This document shows, piece by piece, positions 34,713 through 44,276 of a DNA stretch of 64,000 nucleotides. Source of the stretch: Lysinibacillus piscis. GTDB taxonomy: Bacteria; Bacillota; Bacilli; Bacillales_A; Planococcaceae. The notes beneath the pieces are model-generated. The model saw only the letters and a list, made by a program, of their open reading frames with translations, was not told the origin of the DNA and made no database searches. Location of the stretch: positions 744,001 through 808,000 of the forward strand of contig NZ_BRZA01000001.1 in the NCBI RefSeq assembly GCF_026012395.1, written 5' to 3'. Positions within the stretch are counted from its first letter, which is position 1; every line of letters starts with the position of its first letter. The position numbers were made by a program, and so were the translations under genes.

Positions 34713-36875
34713 TTATTCTTCGTCCAATGCTGTCTTTCTAGCTTCCTGTAGGAAAATCTCTTGACTATTCAGTGGCGCTTCACTACGGTCAAACTCTTTA
34801 TAATGATATTTACCGTTCAAATCTTGAATACGTCCTTTTGCTGTATCCATTAATTGCGTATTCATGATGTTAATAATACGCTCTTTTGCATCATTTGCAT
34901 ATATAGGGAATAAAATTTCTACACGTTTAATCATATTACGTGTCATCATATCTGCTGAAGATAGATAAATTTTATTTTCACCATTATGATGGAACCAATA
35001 GACACGTGAATGCTCAAGGAAGCGACCAACAATACTTGTCACCGTAATATTCTCGCTAATTCCTTGAATTCCTGGTCGAATACAGCAAATACCACGGATA
35101 ATAAGGTCAACTTTTACACCTGCGATAGATGCCTCATATAATTTCATCATCAAATCTTTATCTGTTAGAGAGTTCATTTTAGCACGAATAAAGCCATTGC
35201 CATGCTTTTTATGACAAGCAATTTCCTCGTCGATTAATTCAATAAATTCATCACGAATATCAAATGGTGCTACAACTAAATGATTAAATGTTGGCTTTTC
35301 TGTATAACCACTTAAAAAGTTAAAGAAGTTCGTGGCATCAATACCAAATTCCTTATCAGACGTGATAATCCCCATATCCGTGTAAATTTTCGCCGTTGCA
35401 TCATTATAATTTCCTGTGCCAAGATGCACAAAGCGTTCAATTGCTCCGTTTTTACGACTCACCACTAATGTTATTTTGGAATGTGTTTTTAAGCTGTTCA
35501 TTCCATAAATAACAAGACAGCCTGCTTGCTCTAGTTGCTTCGCCCAATGCACATTGTTTTCCTCATCAAAGCGTGCTTTTAACTCAACAAGTACTGTCAC
35601 CTGTTTACCATTTTCCGCCGCTAACTTTAATGCTTGGATAATTGGTGAGTTACCACTTACACGATATAAAGTTTGCTTAATCGCTAACACATCTGGATTG
35701 ACTGCCGCTTCTGCGACAAAATCAACAATCGGTGCAAAGGATTCATATGGATGATGGAAGAAAATATCTTGCTGTAATGCTTTTTCAAAAAGACTTTCAT
35801 CTGATTGTAAATCCAATGGTGGTTGTGGGATAAAGCTTTCATACTCTAAATGCTCTAGTCCAACACCAATTTTTTTCACAAATGAAAACATAAACGTTAA
35901 ATCCAGTGGTCCATCAATATGGAAAACATCGGATTCTTCAATTTCAAATTCATCCAATAAATATTTTAAAACGTCTTCGTTCATTTCACCTTCACGAACT
36001 TCTAAACGGCTACCTACGCCCCATTTACGTTTCTTCAGTTCTTTTTCGATTTCAACAAGTAAATCCCTTGCGCCTTCTTCATGAATCGTTAAATCAGCGT
36101 TACGTGTTAAACGGAAAGCTTGAGCTGATTTTACACTATAACCGTAAAATAACTTCTCAATATGCGCAACAATCACATCTTCTAGTAGGACAATCTTTTT
36201 TTCCCCATCTGTGGAAGGTACTTTAATATAGCGATCTAATACAGATGGTACTTGGACAATCGCTACTTTGTCTCGCCCTTCTAAGTCTGTCCCATCTTGC
36301 TCTAATAATACAAGTAAATTTAATGTTTTTCCAAGTAATATAGGGAATGGACGATACGCATCTACTGCTACTGGCGTTAAGACAGGGAAAATAGTCTCTG
36401 TGAATAATTCATTGATAAAGTTTTTTTGTTCACCGTTTAGGTCTTTTATATCGGCAATATGTACATGATGTTGAGGCAATAAATCATAAACTAAATGTTT
36501 GTAAATTTCTGTTTGACGACGTACTAATGCTTGTGTACGCTCAGCAATTTTAGCTAATTGCTCTTTCGGTGTTAAGCCCGACTTATTTTCAGGCTTATGA
36601 AAACCCGCACGCACCTGATCCTGCAAGCCCGCTACACGTACCATGAAAAATTCATCTAAGTTAGAGCTAAAGATGGCTAAAAATTTAAGACGCTCTAGCA
36701 GCGGATTATTTGTATCTTCCGCTTCTTCTAGCACTCGTTCATTGAAAGCTAACCAGCTTAACTCACGGTTATTATAATATTGTGGCTTAGCAATTTCCTC
36801 TAATAATTGCTTGTAATCATCGTCTTGAGACACTTGTTCCTCTGTTACTTCATTATTCGTCATTTCTGTTGTCAT
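34713..36875 (-). CDS. ppk: Polyphosphate kinase Ppk
   Basis: A 720-residue kinase that reversibly builds polyphosphate from ATP. It starts with the family N-terminal block YYNNRELSWLAFNERVLEEA and has the catalytic phospholipase-D-like halves. The autophosphorylated histidine lies in LKTHSKITLV and a second conserved site in FVHLGTGNYN. Length is normal for Ppk1. Its ATG lies inside the ppx gene, 23 bases before that gene's end, so the two are co-translated and polyphosphate synthesis and breakdown are coupled. Confidence 0.96.
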   Translation of the reverse strand: MTTEMTNNEVTEEQVSQDDDYKQLLEEIAKPQYYNNRELSWLAFNERVLEEAEDTNNPLLERLKFLAIFSSNLDEFFMVRVAGLQDQVRAGFHKPENKSGLTPKEQLAKIAERTQALVRRQTEIYKHLVYDLLPQHHVHIADIKDLNGEQKNFINELFTETIFPVLTPVAVDAYRPFPILLGKTLNLLVLLEQDGTDLEGRDKVAIVQVPSVLDRYIKVPSTDGEKKIVLLEDVIVAHIEKLFYGYSVKSAQAFRLTRNADLTIHEEGARDLLVEIEKELKKRKWGVGSRLEVREGEMNEDVLKYLLDEFEIEESDVFHIDGPLDLTFMFSFVKKIGVGLEHLEYESFIPQPPLDLQSDESLFEKALQQDIFFHHPYESFAPIVDFVAEAAVNPDVLAIKQTLYRVSGNSPIIQALKLAAENGKQVTVLVELKARFDEENNVHWAKQLEQAGCLVIYGMNSLKTHSKITLVVSRKNGAIERFVHLGTGNYNDATAKIYTDMGIITSDKEFGIDATNFFNFLSGYTEKPTFNHLVVAPFDIRDEFIELIDEEIACHKKHGNGFIRAKMNSLTDKDLMMKLYEASIAGVKVDLIIRGICCIRPGIQGISENITVTSIVGRFLEHSRVYWFHHNGENKIYLSSADMMTRNMIKRVEILFPIYANDAKERIINIMNTQLMDTAKGRIQDLNGKYHYKEFDRSEAPLNSQEIFLQEARKTALDEE

Positions 36876-38439
36876 CTGTATTCAACCCTTCTTCAATAAA
36901 GTTTATTTGGATAGGAAGCTTTAATACACGCTCTAAATGTTTTTTATGACGATTCACCTGATATTTTTCTGCCACTGCATTGCGTTTCGTTGTGATATCG
37001 ACCTGTACATACCCCTCTGCACTATGTAACTCAATATGCTGTACAATATTTCGTTTGGAGACGTTTAATGCATAAATGAATTTTAATAATGCGCCAAAAT
37101 CACGAATTTTCCGTAGCTCATCACGACTAATCCATTCAATAAATGGTGCTGCAAAGCGTTGGAAATAATCTTTATTTTTATAAGATGCTAACAGTGCTAA
37201 TTTCACACGCTCTACATGGTTCAAGCCATCAATCGATTGATTAGCAATTAAATAAAACGTATGTTGACTAGAAGAGCCTAATTCAATATATTCGCCTATA
37301 TTAAATACCTTTGCTCCTCTTTTTAATAATTCCAAATCAGCCAAATTATATGGTAAATAACCAAAGTGACAGCATTGCTGATAGAGCTGCTCTACTAAGC
37401 CTAATAAATAATCTACCTCTTTTTCTGTACGTCCATACTGCCGTGCTAATTTTCGAGCCGTTCCTTCAAAAACATCATAACGATCAAATGCATTTTCATC
37501 TGTTTGTAAAATACGTTGGATAATCAGCCCTTCACGCAAGCCGTTTTTCGTCAATTGGAATGTCGGGCTCTCTACAACCTCCATTAAGACACGAAACACT
37601 TCTAATGCGGGAACAATTATGTCTGCACGATCCACTGAAAGACCATCTAGCAATTTTAAATCATTGAAATTTAAATTCCCTAAAAATCCACTTAGCTCAT
37701 CAAGACTAGCTTTCTCCATCTCATAGCCATGTACACTCGCTATCGGATATGCTCGTTGTTGCTGATGAATTTGTGCAATATTACGAGCACTTCCTCCGAT
37801 TGCAATCACAGGTAAGCCTGTATTTTGAATCCATGGCAGCGACTGAAATTGCTCTCTAACAAAAGCAACTAACTCTTGCTTCTCATCGTTATTAATTGTA
37901 TCGCCTTTCACAAAGCGCTGTTTTAAAGACACCGTACCGAATGGAAAACTATGTGATTTTTGAAGTTTTTTATTTTTAAATAAAGTAATTTCCGTACTAC
38001 CACCACCAATGTCAATGGTCACAGCCGATTTTGTACCTAATGAATGCACCACTGCTATAAAACCGTAGTATGCCTCTTCTTCTTCTGATAAAAGCTCAAT
38101 TTGTATGCCTGTGCGCTCTTTCATTTGTGTAATAATTTGCTCTCGATTAGAAGCCTGACGAATGGCAGCCGTTGCCGCAGCCTTTACATCAAATACTTCA
38201 AAATCATCCAGCATCGCTTTAAAGGTTTGCAATGTCTCCGTCAATACTTGTATACCTTCCTCAGACATCTCACCAGAAGGCAATAAATACGTGCGCAAAC
38301 GTGCGACCGTTTTAATATTCCCTAGCTCACGAAGTCCCTCTTCCTGATCGTACTGATATAATACTAATCGAATTGTATTTGACCCTATATCGATAATCGC
38401 TGTTTTTAATTTTTCCAATAAGCTCACGTCCTTATCCAT
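36853..38439 (-). CDS. ppx: Exopolyphosphatase / pppGpp phosphatase (Ppx/GppA)
   Basis: A 528-residue phosphatase of the ASKHA fold with phosphate loop AIIDIGSNTIRLVLYQ near residue 14, VTIDIGGGSTEI near 140 and VIAIGGSARNI near 218. A C-terminal helical (HD-like) extension of about 200 residues follows. It degrades polyphosphate from the ends and may act on pppGpp. The ATG at 38439 has no obvious ribosome site; a TTG about seven codons in, with AAGGA ten bases upstream, is a fair alternative start. It precedes and overlaps ppk. Confidence 0.92.
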   Translation of the reverse strand: MDKDVSLLEKLKTAIIDIGSNTIRLVLYQYDQEEGLRELGNIKTVARLRTYLLPSGEMSEEGIQVLTETLQTFKAMLDDFEVFDVKAAATAAIRQASNREQIITQMKERTGIQIELLSEEEEAYYGFIAVVHSLGTKSAVTIDIGGGSTEITLFKNKKLQKSHSFPFGTVSLKQRFVKGDTINNDEKQELVAFVREQFQSLPWIQNTGLPVIAIGGSARNIAQIHQQQRAYPIASVHGYEMEKASLDELSGFLGNLNFNDLKLLDGLSVDRADIIVPALEVFRVLMEVVESPTFQLTKNGLREGLIIQRILQTDENAFDRYDVFEGTARKLARQYGRTEKEVDYLLGLVEQLYQQCCHFGYLPYNLADLELLKRGAKVFNIGEYIELGSSSQHTFYLIANQSIDGLNHVERVKLALLASYKNKDYFQRFAAPFIEWISRDELRKIRDFGALLKFIYALNVSKRNIVQHIELHSAEGYVQVDITTKRNAVAEKYQVNRHKKHLERVLKLPIQINFIEEGLNTDDNRNDE

Positions 38440-38454
38440 GTTGAGATAAATAGA

Positions 38455-38489
38455 AAAGCCAGATACCTAGTACAAGGGTATCTAGCTTT
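38455..38489 (-). terminator. Terminator of cheV
   Basis: On the minus strand AAAGCTAGATACC pairs with GGTATCTGGCTTT (one G-U pair) and is followed by TCTATTTAT. It lies between cheV and ppx. Confidence 0.8.
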
Positions 38490-38532
38490 ACTGATTTATT
38501 AATGATACCCATTATTAATATGTGCAGTATCT

Positions 38533-39435
38533 TTATAAAATCAATTGATCGACGCGCAAAATAAGTTCTGCAATTTCTGGTTTACTAATTTGGTCTTCCG
38601 CACCAACTTGGTCACCTTTATGGCGAAGATCATCTGTAATTAAACTTGAGAAAATGATAACAGGTAATTTTTTCAACTCAGGATGTTCTTTAATTTTACG
38701 TGTCAGATGATGTCCATCCATTTGTGGCATTTCGATATCTGTTACCACCAGTTGCACATGCTCTGCTATGTCACTACCATTTTTAGCAATCGATTCTAAA
38801 TATTCGTAAGCATCTCGTCCATTTTCAAAAAATTCAACATTGTCATAGCCTGCTTCGTTCATTGTATCGAATAATAGCTTGCGTAATAACGGTGAATCCT
38901 CTGCAATCAAAATACGTTTCTCAGAACGCTCACGTTTACCTAATTTTTTAACAGACTCTACACTAATACCTGATTCAGGGTTAATATCAACCATAATTCT
39001 TTCAAAGTCTAGTAATAAAATCATTTGCTCATTTTGCTTAATTACGCCAATAACCTGCGATGTACCACCTTGATACATATCAGAAGGCTTCTCAATTTGA
39101 TTCCAAGATATACGATGGATTTGTGTCACATTATCCACATGGAATACAACACGCTGCTTATTAAATTCAGCAACGATATATTTTTGTTGTGGATTGCGTT
39201 CCATTCCTTGAATACCTAGTACCTTTAACATATCAACAACAGGTAAAACCTCACCACGTAATTGAATAATTCCTTCCACATGAGGATGTGCGTGAGGAAT
39301 AAATGTTACTGGAATTGGCTGAATAATTTCTTTGACTTTAATTACGTTTATACCAAACTTATTATGACCTACTTCAAATTCAACGATTTCTAGCTCATTT
39401 GTACCACTTTCTAATAATATCCCTTTATGTTCCAC
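38533..39435 (-). CDS. cheV: Chemotaxis coupling protein CheV
   Basis: A 300-residue protein with an N-terminal CheW-like domain (about 15-150: IKVKEIIQPIPVTFIPHAH, GIIQLRGEVLPVVDM) and a C-terminal response-regulator domain (about 172-298: RILIAEDSP, phospho-acceptor in VVTDIEMPQMDG). It couples chemoreceptors to CheA and adjusts sensitivity through phosphorylation. GTG start at 39435 with AAAGGG upstream. No other chemotaxis gene is near. Confidence 0.94.
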   Translation of the reverse strand: MEHKGILLESGTNELEIVEFEVGHNKFGINVIKVKEIIQPIPVTFIPHAHPHVEGIIQLRGEVLPVVDMLKVLGIQGMERNPQQKYIVAEFNKQRVVFHVDNVTQIHRISWNQIEKPSDMYQGGTSQVIGVIKQNEQMILLLDFERIMVDINPESGISVESVKKLGKRERSEKRILIAEDSPLLRKLLFDTMNEAGYDNVEFFENGRDAYEYLESIAKNGSDIAEHVQLVVTDIEMPQMDGHHLTRKIKEHPELKKLPVIIFSSLITDDLRHKGDQVGAEDQISKPEIAELILRVDQLIL

Positions 39436-39504
39436 AGCAATCCCAACCCTTTCTCTTTCGGTATCTACTTATATAGCAATTGTATCATAGCTATTATATT
39501 TCTC

Positions 39505-40818
39505 CTACTTGCTATTTTTATCCTTTACGGTTAAATGGACAAATAAGCCGATAACAGTCAGTACAATTAATGTAGACAAAGCGACCCTACTAGCTAATGT
39601 GCCGTAATCCTTTAGCCATAGTGTCACTGTTCCGTAAATAGCTGGTCCTACAATGGAGGATACTTTACCTGAAAAGGCAAATAACCCAAAAAATTGGCCA
39701 CGTTTTGCAGTTGGTGATAATTCCATAATATAGGTTCTCGATGTCACCCACATAGAGCCCAATGATACACCGAATAAACTACCAGCAATCCAAAACATCC
39801 ACTGCTGTGTGGCTAGTGCTGCCAATGTTAAAGCAACAATCATTAATAATGCTACCCATGTTATAGCCCGCTTTGCACCAATGGATTTTGTAATATAGCC
39901 AAAGGCAAGGGAGCCAATAATGGTTGAAATCGTCGATACTAAGTACAAGATGATAAATTGGCCTGATGAAAAGCCAACAATAGCCGTCGCATAGACAGCC
40001 ATCATTGCAATGGTTGTGGAGATGGCATCATTAATGAAAAAATATGCAATCATAAAGGTGAAAATGGCTTTATGTTGCCGCATATCTTTAAAAGTTTGAA
40101 AAATCTCCTTATAGCCATCTATAAATTTTACTGTTTTACGCTGTGCTTTCGGCAATGGCACATCTTTATTAATGAAAAATAAAGGCAATGAAAATAGTAA
40201 ATATAAAATAGCGGTTGGAATAAAGGCTCGATGAAATCCACTATCTCCTACATAAATATAAACAAGTAGTCCAAAAATCGTTCCTAAATAACCAACTGCT
40301 ACACCGTAACCAGAAATAAGTGGCATTTCCTCTTTTGTCCCTAAATCACCCATCATTGCATCATAAAAAATAAGGCTAGAGTTGAAGAAAAACTTTGCAA
40401 TGACAAAGCTAGCAACGACTAAAAATAAATTGAACGGTACACCTGAAGAATGAATAGGTGTCTGCCAATTTGCAAAAATCCCCATCATAAAGGTGAATAA
40501 AATTGAAATGGATGCAAACCAGACAATATATTTCTTTTTATAACCTGTACTATCTGTCCATACGCCAAACAGTGGAGAAAAGATTACTAAAAAGAAACTC
40601 GCTATTGCATTGGCATAAGAGATAAATGTACTGGCAACTTGCTGCATGGTTTCATTTTTTCCTAATACTTCATCCATATAAAACGGGAAGAACACCGTAT
40701 TAATATTAGAGGAGAATATTGTATTGGCAAAATCATAAAATGCCCATGATAAAATTGGTAGGGATAAATATAATGCTAACTGACTGCGATGCTGTACTTG
40801 TCCAGTATGATTTTGCAA
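39505..40818 (-). CDS. MFS transporter, UMF1/Atg22-like family (YxiO-like)
   Basis: A membrane protein with about twelve hydrophobic segments. The N-terminal block LSWAFYDFANTIFSSN is the hallmark of the UMF1 family (B. subtilis YxiO, related to yeast Atg22), and PLFGVWTDSTGYKKKYI is the loop motif. The TTG at 40818 is preferred because GGAGG lies eight bases upstream, giving 437 residues; an ATG at 40845 lacks a ribosome site. It lies 86 bases after ykwC on the same strand. The substrate is unknown; amino acids are exported by yeast Atg22. Confidence 0.87.
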   Translation of the reverse strand: MQNHTGQVQHRSQLALYLSLPILSWAFYDFANTIFSSNINTVFFPFYMDEVLGKNETMQQVASTFISYANAIASFFLVIFSPLFGVWTDSTGYKKKYIVWFASISILFTFMMGIFANWQTPIHSSGVPFNLFLVVASFVIAKFFFNSSLIFYDAMMGDLGTKEEMPLISGYGVAVGYLGTIFGLLVYIYVGDSGFHRAFIPTAILYLLFSLPLFFINKDVPLPKAQRKTVKFIDGYKEIFQTFKDMRQHKAIFTFMIAYFFINDAISTTIAMMAVYATAIVGFSSGQFIILYLVSTISTIIGSLAFGYITKSIGAKRAITWVALLMIVALTLAALATQQWMFWIAGSLFGVSLGSMWVTSRTYIMELSPTAKRGQFFGLFAFSGKVSSIVGPAIYGTVTLWLKDYGTLASRVALSTLIVLTVIGLFVHLTVKDKNSK

Positions 40819-40904
40819 CTGGCTCACCTCCACTCTCCTAATCATAGTGAAAAAAATTTTTTTCGCATTAAAAATAGCGTTTCTTTAAATAAACTTAATA
40901 TTAT

Positions 40905-41777
40905 TTACAAAACATCATAGACTTTCATTAATGCCTGTGTCCCATTTTCACCGTAGCCAGCCTCAACTAGTTTTTCATACATGTCATACGCTAGTGCTAG
41001 GCCTGGTAATGTAATGCCCATTTTTTGCGATTCATCTAAAGCAATTTTCATATCTTTTACGAAATGCTTGATATAAAAACCTGGTGCATAATCCCCTTTC
41101 ATCATGCGAGGTGCTAAATTACTGAGCGACCACGACCCTGCCGCACCTGCTGAAATGGATTGTAAAACCGTCGACAGTTCTAATCCAGCCTTTAATCCAT
41201 AGGCTAATGCCTCACATACGCCAATCATCCCTGAGGCAATCGCAATTTGATTGCACATTTTCGTATGTTGACCTGCTCCCGCCTCACCTTGATACACAAT
41301 ATTGCCGCCAAAATGCTGCATTAGTGGTAGTACTTTTTCAAATGTTTCCTGTTTACCACCAACCATAATGGATAATGTTCCATTTTGTGCACCAATGTCC
41401 CCACCCGAAACAGGTGCATCTAACGCCTCAATCCCCAAGCTATCAGCATAATCAAAAATTCGTTTTGCTAAAGTTGGCTCAGAGGTTGTCATATCGATGA
41501 CAATACGTCCCCTTGTTGTCTCCTGTAACAAACCATGTTCCCCAAAATAAATCGCTTCTACATCTGCTGGATAACCGACCATTGTGAGCGCAATCTGTGC
41601 ATCCTTAAATGCTTCTGCTGGCGAATCTGCCCACTTTGCTCCCATTGCTAAAAGTGATGTTGCCTTTTCTTTCGTGCGTGTATACACAGTTACCTCATTT
41701 CCATTTTGTAATAAATGTTTGACAATGCTTGCCCCCATCACGCCTGTACCAATAAATGCAATTCGTTCTTTTTCCAT
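40905..41777 (-). CDS. ykwC: 3-hydroxyisobutyrate dehydrogenase-family oxidoreductase YkwC
   Basis: A 290-residue NAD(P)-dependent beta-hydroxyacid dehydrogenase. It has the Rossmann motif FIGTGVMGASIV at the N-terminus, the substrate-site motif DAPVSGGDIGAQNGTLSIMVGG, and the catalytic lysine in GQHTKMCNQIA. It is very like B. subtilis YkwC. The ATG at 41777 follows AAGGGGC; the longer frame to 41837 is not supported. The substrate (3-hydroxyisobutyrate, glyoxylate-type or other hydroxyacid) is not settled. Confidence 0.9.
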   Translation of the reverse strand: MEKERIAFIGTGVMGASIVKHLLQNGNEVTVYTRTKEKATSLLAMGAKWADSPAEAFKDAQIALTMVGYPADVEAIYFGEHGLLQETTRGRIVIDMTTSEPTLAKRIFDYADSLGIEALDAPVSGGDIGAQNGTLSIMVGGKQETFEKVLPLMQHFGGNIVYQGEAGAGQHTKMCNQIAIASGMIGVCEALAYGLKAGLELSTVLQSISAGAAGSWSLSNLAPRMMKGDYAPGFYIKHFVKDMKIALDESQKMGITLPGLALAYDMYEKLVEAGYGENGTQALMKVYDVL

Positions 41778-41913
41778 ATGTAATTGCCCCTTTTCATCAT
41801 ATATTTTCAGTGTAGTAGAACAAATGCAATAATTCAAACTCTTCTTGTAGTTATATTACCTACCTATTACAGCGCACTATTTTTAGGCTTACCACTGCTT
41901 TTAAATCAAAAAA

Positions 41914-41943
41914 AGAGCAAGTGAGAAAGTTCTCACTGCTCTA
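41914..41943 (-). terminator. Hairpin with T-tract between the Spo0E-like gene and ykwC
   Basis: On the minus strand AGAGCAGTGAGAA pairs with TTCTCACTTGCTCT (one bulged base) and is followed by seven T residues. It lies after the Spo0E-like gene and before ykwC, so it ends the Spo0E-like transcript. Confidence 0.8.
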
Positions 41944-42039
41944 ATGAGGAATGCGAATGTTATACAGCTTTTAAAAAGCCTGCTAAAGATTTTGATACAG
42001 TCTGTACAATAATGGTTAACTAAAATCAGTCTATACTCG

Positions 42040-42216
42040 TTACTCACTCTCATGTTTCTCTTCTTCAAGTGCCATCTGCCTATAATACGTATTCATTAGT
42101 TGATCTAGTCGGCGACTCAGTTGAATGGTCTTCACATTTTGCAACCCGTTTTCCACACCAGAACGAATCATCATTTCACGTGTTTTCTCCATTTGCTTCA
42201 AAAGTAGTTTACCCAT
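42040..42216 (-). CDS. Spo0E-like aspartyl-phosphate phosphatase
   Basis: A 58-residue protein, MGKLLLKQMEKTREMM to HESE, with a helix-loop-helix pattern and the Spo0E signature LSRRLDQLMNTYY (residues 33-45). Members of this family remove the phosphate from Spo0A~P and delay sporulation. The ATG at 42216 is preceded by GAGGGG. It stands alone between ykwC and a 62-residue gene. The open frame on the opposite strand (42069-42311) is its shadow. Confidence 0.8.
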   Translation of the reverse strand: MGKLLLKQMEKTREMMIRSGVENGLQNVKTIQLSRRLDQLMNTYYRQMALEEEKHESE

Positions 42217-42307
42217 TCACACACCCCTCACATTCAAATAGTCGTACCATTATTATACAATTATATTTCATTTCTTACAGCATTAACTTACGACAATATT
42301 CGACAAA

Positions 42308-42496
42308 TTAACTTCTTGGTATGTCTTGGTATGTGTAAATAATATAGCCACCTTGCTTGGCCTCTCCTCTAAAATGTTTAAACAGTGGATGTTTAACAAG
42401 TATTTCTCTAAATTCATAAAATTGTTCTTTTGTTATTTCAATTTGCTGTAGTTCTCCTTTTTCTAATTGCAGGAGCATTTCTTCGTATTTTTCCAT
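42308..42496 (-). CDS. Small conserved-type protein of unknown function
   Basis: A 62-residue soluble protein, acidic and helical in the first half (MEKYEEMLLQLEKGEL), with a compact C-terminal part FKHFRGEAKQGGYIIYTYQD. AAAGGAA precedes the ATG. It resembles small uncharacterised Bacillales proteins that I cannot name with certainty. Divergent from ykvS. Confidence 0.7.
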   Translation of the reverse strand: MEKYEEMLLQLEKGELQQIEITKEQFYEFREILVKHPLFKHFRGEAKQGGYIIYTYQDIPRS

Positions 42497-42561
42497 GTTA
42501 TCGATTCCTTTTTATTCATTTTTACTCAATTTATGATAATTGATACAAAAAAACTTTACGT

Positions 42562-42590
42562 TTTACAATTTTTAATACAGGCTATATAAT
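42562..42590 (+). promoter_or_regulatory. Promoter of ykvS
   Basis: TTTACA (42562-42567), a 17-base spacer and TATAAT (42585-42590) lie directly before the GGAGG of ykvS. Confidence 0.7.
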
Positions 42591-42611
42591 ATTAAGCAAT
42601 GGAGGTGCGGA

Positions 42612-42800
42612 TTGTCTGTGAAAATAGCTGAAGTTGGTAATATTATCGAATTAAAAAACGGTTTTCAAGGTATCGTCGAAAAGGTAAATGAAAATTCAGT
42701 AATTGTCAATCTAACATATATGAAAGACTTCGACTCTCTTGGAATTGAAGAAAGAACAGTGGTCAACCATAAACGCTACAAAATTTTAAACGAAGCTTAA
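42612..42800 (+). CDS. ykvS: DUF2187 protein YkvS
   Basis: A 62-residue protein like B. subtilis YkvS: a KOW-like small beta barrel with GNIIELKNGFQGIVEKVNEN and SVIVNLTYM, ending TVVNHKRYKIL. The start is TTG at 42612, six bases after GGAGG. It has its own promoter and terminator. Function unknown; the fold suggests nucleic acid or protein binding. Confidence 0.88.
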   Translation: MSVKIAEVGNIIELKNGFQGIVEKVNENSVIVNLTYMKDFDSLGIEERTVVNHKRYKILNEA

Positions 42801-42810
42801 TAGTCTGAAT

Positions 42811-42850
42811 AGCCCTAATTATCTTTATAGATGATATAGGGCTTTTTTTT
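42811..42850 (+). terminator. Terminator of ykvS
   Basis: AGCCCTA (42811-42817) pairs with TAGGGCT (42837-42843), with further pairing inside, followed by eight T residues. Confidence 0.9.
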
Positions 42851-42879
42851 TGATAAAATTAAAATATGGAGGTCGGATA

Positions 42880-43497
42880 ATGCTTACAAATTCTAAACAT
42901 ACAATAACACTACTCCTTTCTTTATTATTTGTTTATGGTATGCTTGCTTTCACCTTTGCTAACCCACCAGTATTTTGGTATTTATATGCGTTCACATTGT
43001 TAGTATGTATTGCCGTAGCAATTTTAGCAGGGAATATTGAAGATCAGCTACCGACATGGCAATTTTTACTTTTCGGTATAGGATACGGTACAATTATTTA
43101 TGGTATTGTACGGTTTGGCTATTGGCTCACACCTTATATTAACAATTCATTTGTTCAATCTGTTCACAATTTCTTAGTAAAATATGGACCCCAAAATATT
43201 TGGCATTATATTTTACTTGTTTTTATTATCGCTATTGGCGAAGAATTATTTTGGCGTGGCTATATTCAGCAACAGTTAAAACGCTTCATGCGTCCTGCTT
43301 TTGCTGTGATTACAACAGCTATTCTATGTGCACTCTCTATTGCGCTTAGCGGCTTTTTGTTAGGTGTGATAGCAGCCTTTATAGCAAGCATCGTCTGGGG
43401 CTTTTTATACGAATGGCGCAAAAGTATGCCACTCATTATTGTAGCTCATGTAGTGTTCATATTACTATTATTTTTAGTATTACCTTTAACATCATAA
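42880..43497 (+). CDS. CPBP-family intramembrane protease-like protein
   Basis: A 205-residue membrane protein with about seven hydrophobic segments. The first CPBP (CAAX/Abi) motif is present as GEELFWRGYIQQQ, and a histidine occurs in a late segment (IIVAHVVFILLL). The second motif (FxxxH) is not visible, and the third lacks the usual asparagine, so activity is uncertain. The ATG at 42880 follows GGAGG; the earlier frame start at 42850 is unlikely. It stands before a lipoprotein gene on the same strand. Confidence 0.78.
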   Translation: MLTNSKHTITLLLSLLFVYGMLAFTFANPPVFWYLYAFTLLVCIAVAILAGNIEDQLPTWQFLLFGIGYGTIIYGIVRFGYWLTPYINNSFVQSVHNFLVKYGPQNIWHYILLVFIIAIGEELFWRGYIQQQLKRFMRPAFAVITTAILCALSIALSGFLLGVIAAFIASIVWGFLYEWRKSMPLIIVAHVVFILLLFLVLPLTS

Positions 43498-43557
43498 CAT
43501 TAACATTTGGCAACCGTTTCTTATGCTAGACGTTTAATGTATAAAGGAGGGCTTTTC

Positions 43558-44229
43558 ATGCAAAAGAAATTATTATCATTACTTGTATTACTGTTAACAA
43601 CGGTATTAGTAGTCGGCTGTAACACCACTGAAAAAACAGAGAACTCTGGCTCAGAGAAAAATGATCCTGCCAATACACAAATTGAGCAAGAGCCAACTAA
43701 AGAGACTACCGATGAAAATGAAGCGTCTACTGATGAAAGCACAAAAGAAGAACCTGCTACTGAATCACAGCAAGAAGTAACCTATGTACAAAAAGGTGTG
43801 GATAAAACGGAAGAAACAACATTAGTTGGTAGTGAGGCACAGAACTTTCAGCTTCAACAACTACCTGCATTCACATTGACACAAGAAGAGCCTGGTAAAG
43901 ATCTGTTAGTGTCTAAAGAAAATGATGAGGTCTTTATGCGTATTGAAACATTTGATGCTTCCCAAACAAACTTTGATACGATTAAAACATCCATGCAAGA
44001 TTATATGAATGCCGTTGGTAGCACAATTGATCTACCTGCCGAAGAACTATCGATGTTCAAAGATGTGAAAAATATCGTAGGCACTGTTGTTGATTTTGAC
44101 ACTGAAAAAGTAGTAAGTGTTGTATTTGAAAAAGATCAATTAATTACAAAATTAACTATTCATGATAACAGTGAATTAGACTTAACAAATGCGATGTTAA
44201 CGATGGCAACAACGATTTCAAAAAAATAA
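43558..44229 (+). CDS. Hypothetical lipoprotein
   Basis: A 223-residue lipoprotein with a signal peptide and lipobox VVGC (Cys21). A long low-complexity linker rich in E, T, S and D follows (about 22-75), then a C-terminal globular region with alternating strands and helices. The ATG at 43558 follows AAAGGAGGG at ideal spacing. No family is recognised. It lies 61 bases after the CPBP gene and ends at a bidirectional terminator. Confidence 0.8.
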   Translation: MQKKLLSLLVLLLTTVLVVGCNTTEKTENSGSEKNDPANTQIEQEPTKETTDENEASTDESTKEEPATESQQEVTYVQKGVDKTEETTLVGSEAQNFQLQQLPAFTLTQEEPGKDLLVSKENDEVFMRIETFDASQTNFDTIKTSMQDYMNAVGSTIDLPAEELSMFKDVKNIVGTVVDFDTEKVVSVVFEKDQLITKLTIHDNSELDLTNAMLTMATTISKK

Positions 44230-44276
44230 TAAACGCTTCAAACAACGCATTTTTCTGTGCGTAAGCGTAGTACAAC

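Noticed and set aside
42069-42311. 80-codon plus-strand frame
   Set aside because: It is antisense to the Spo0E-like gene and has no ribosome site.
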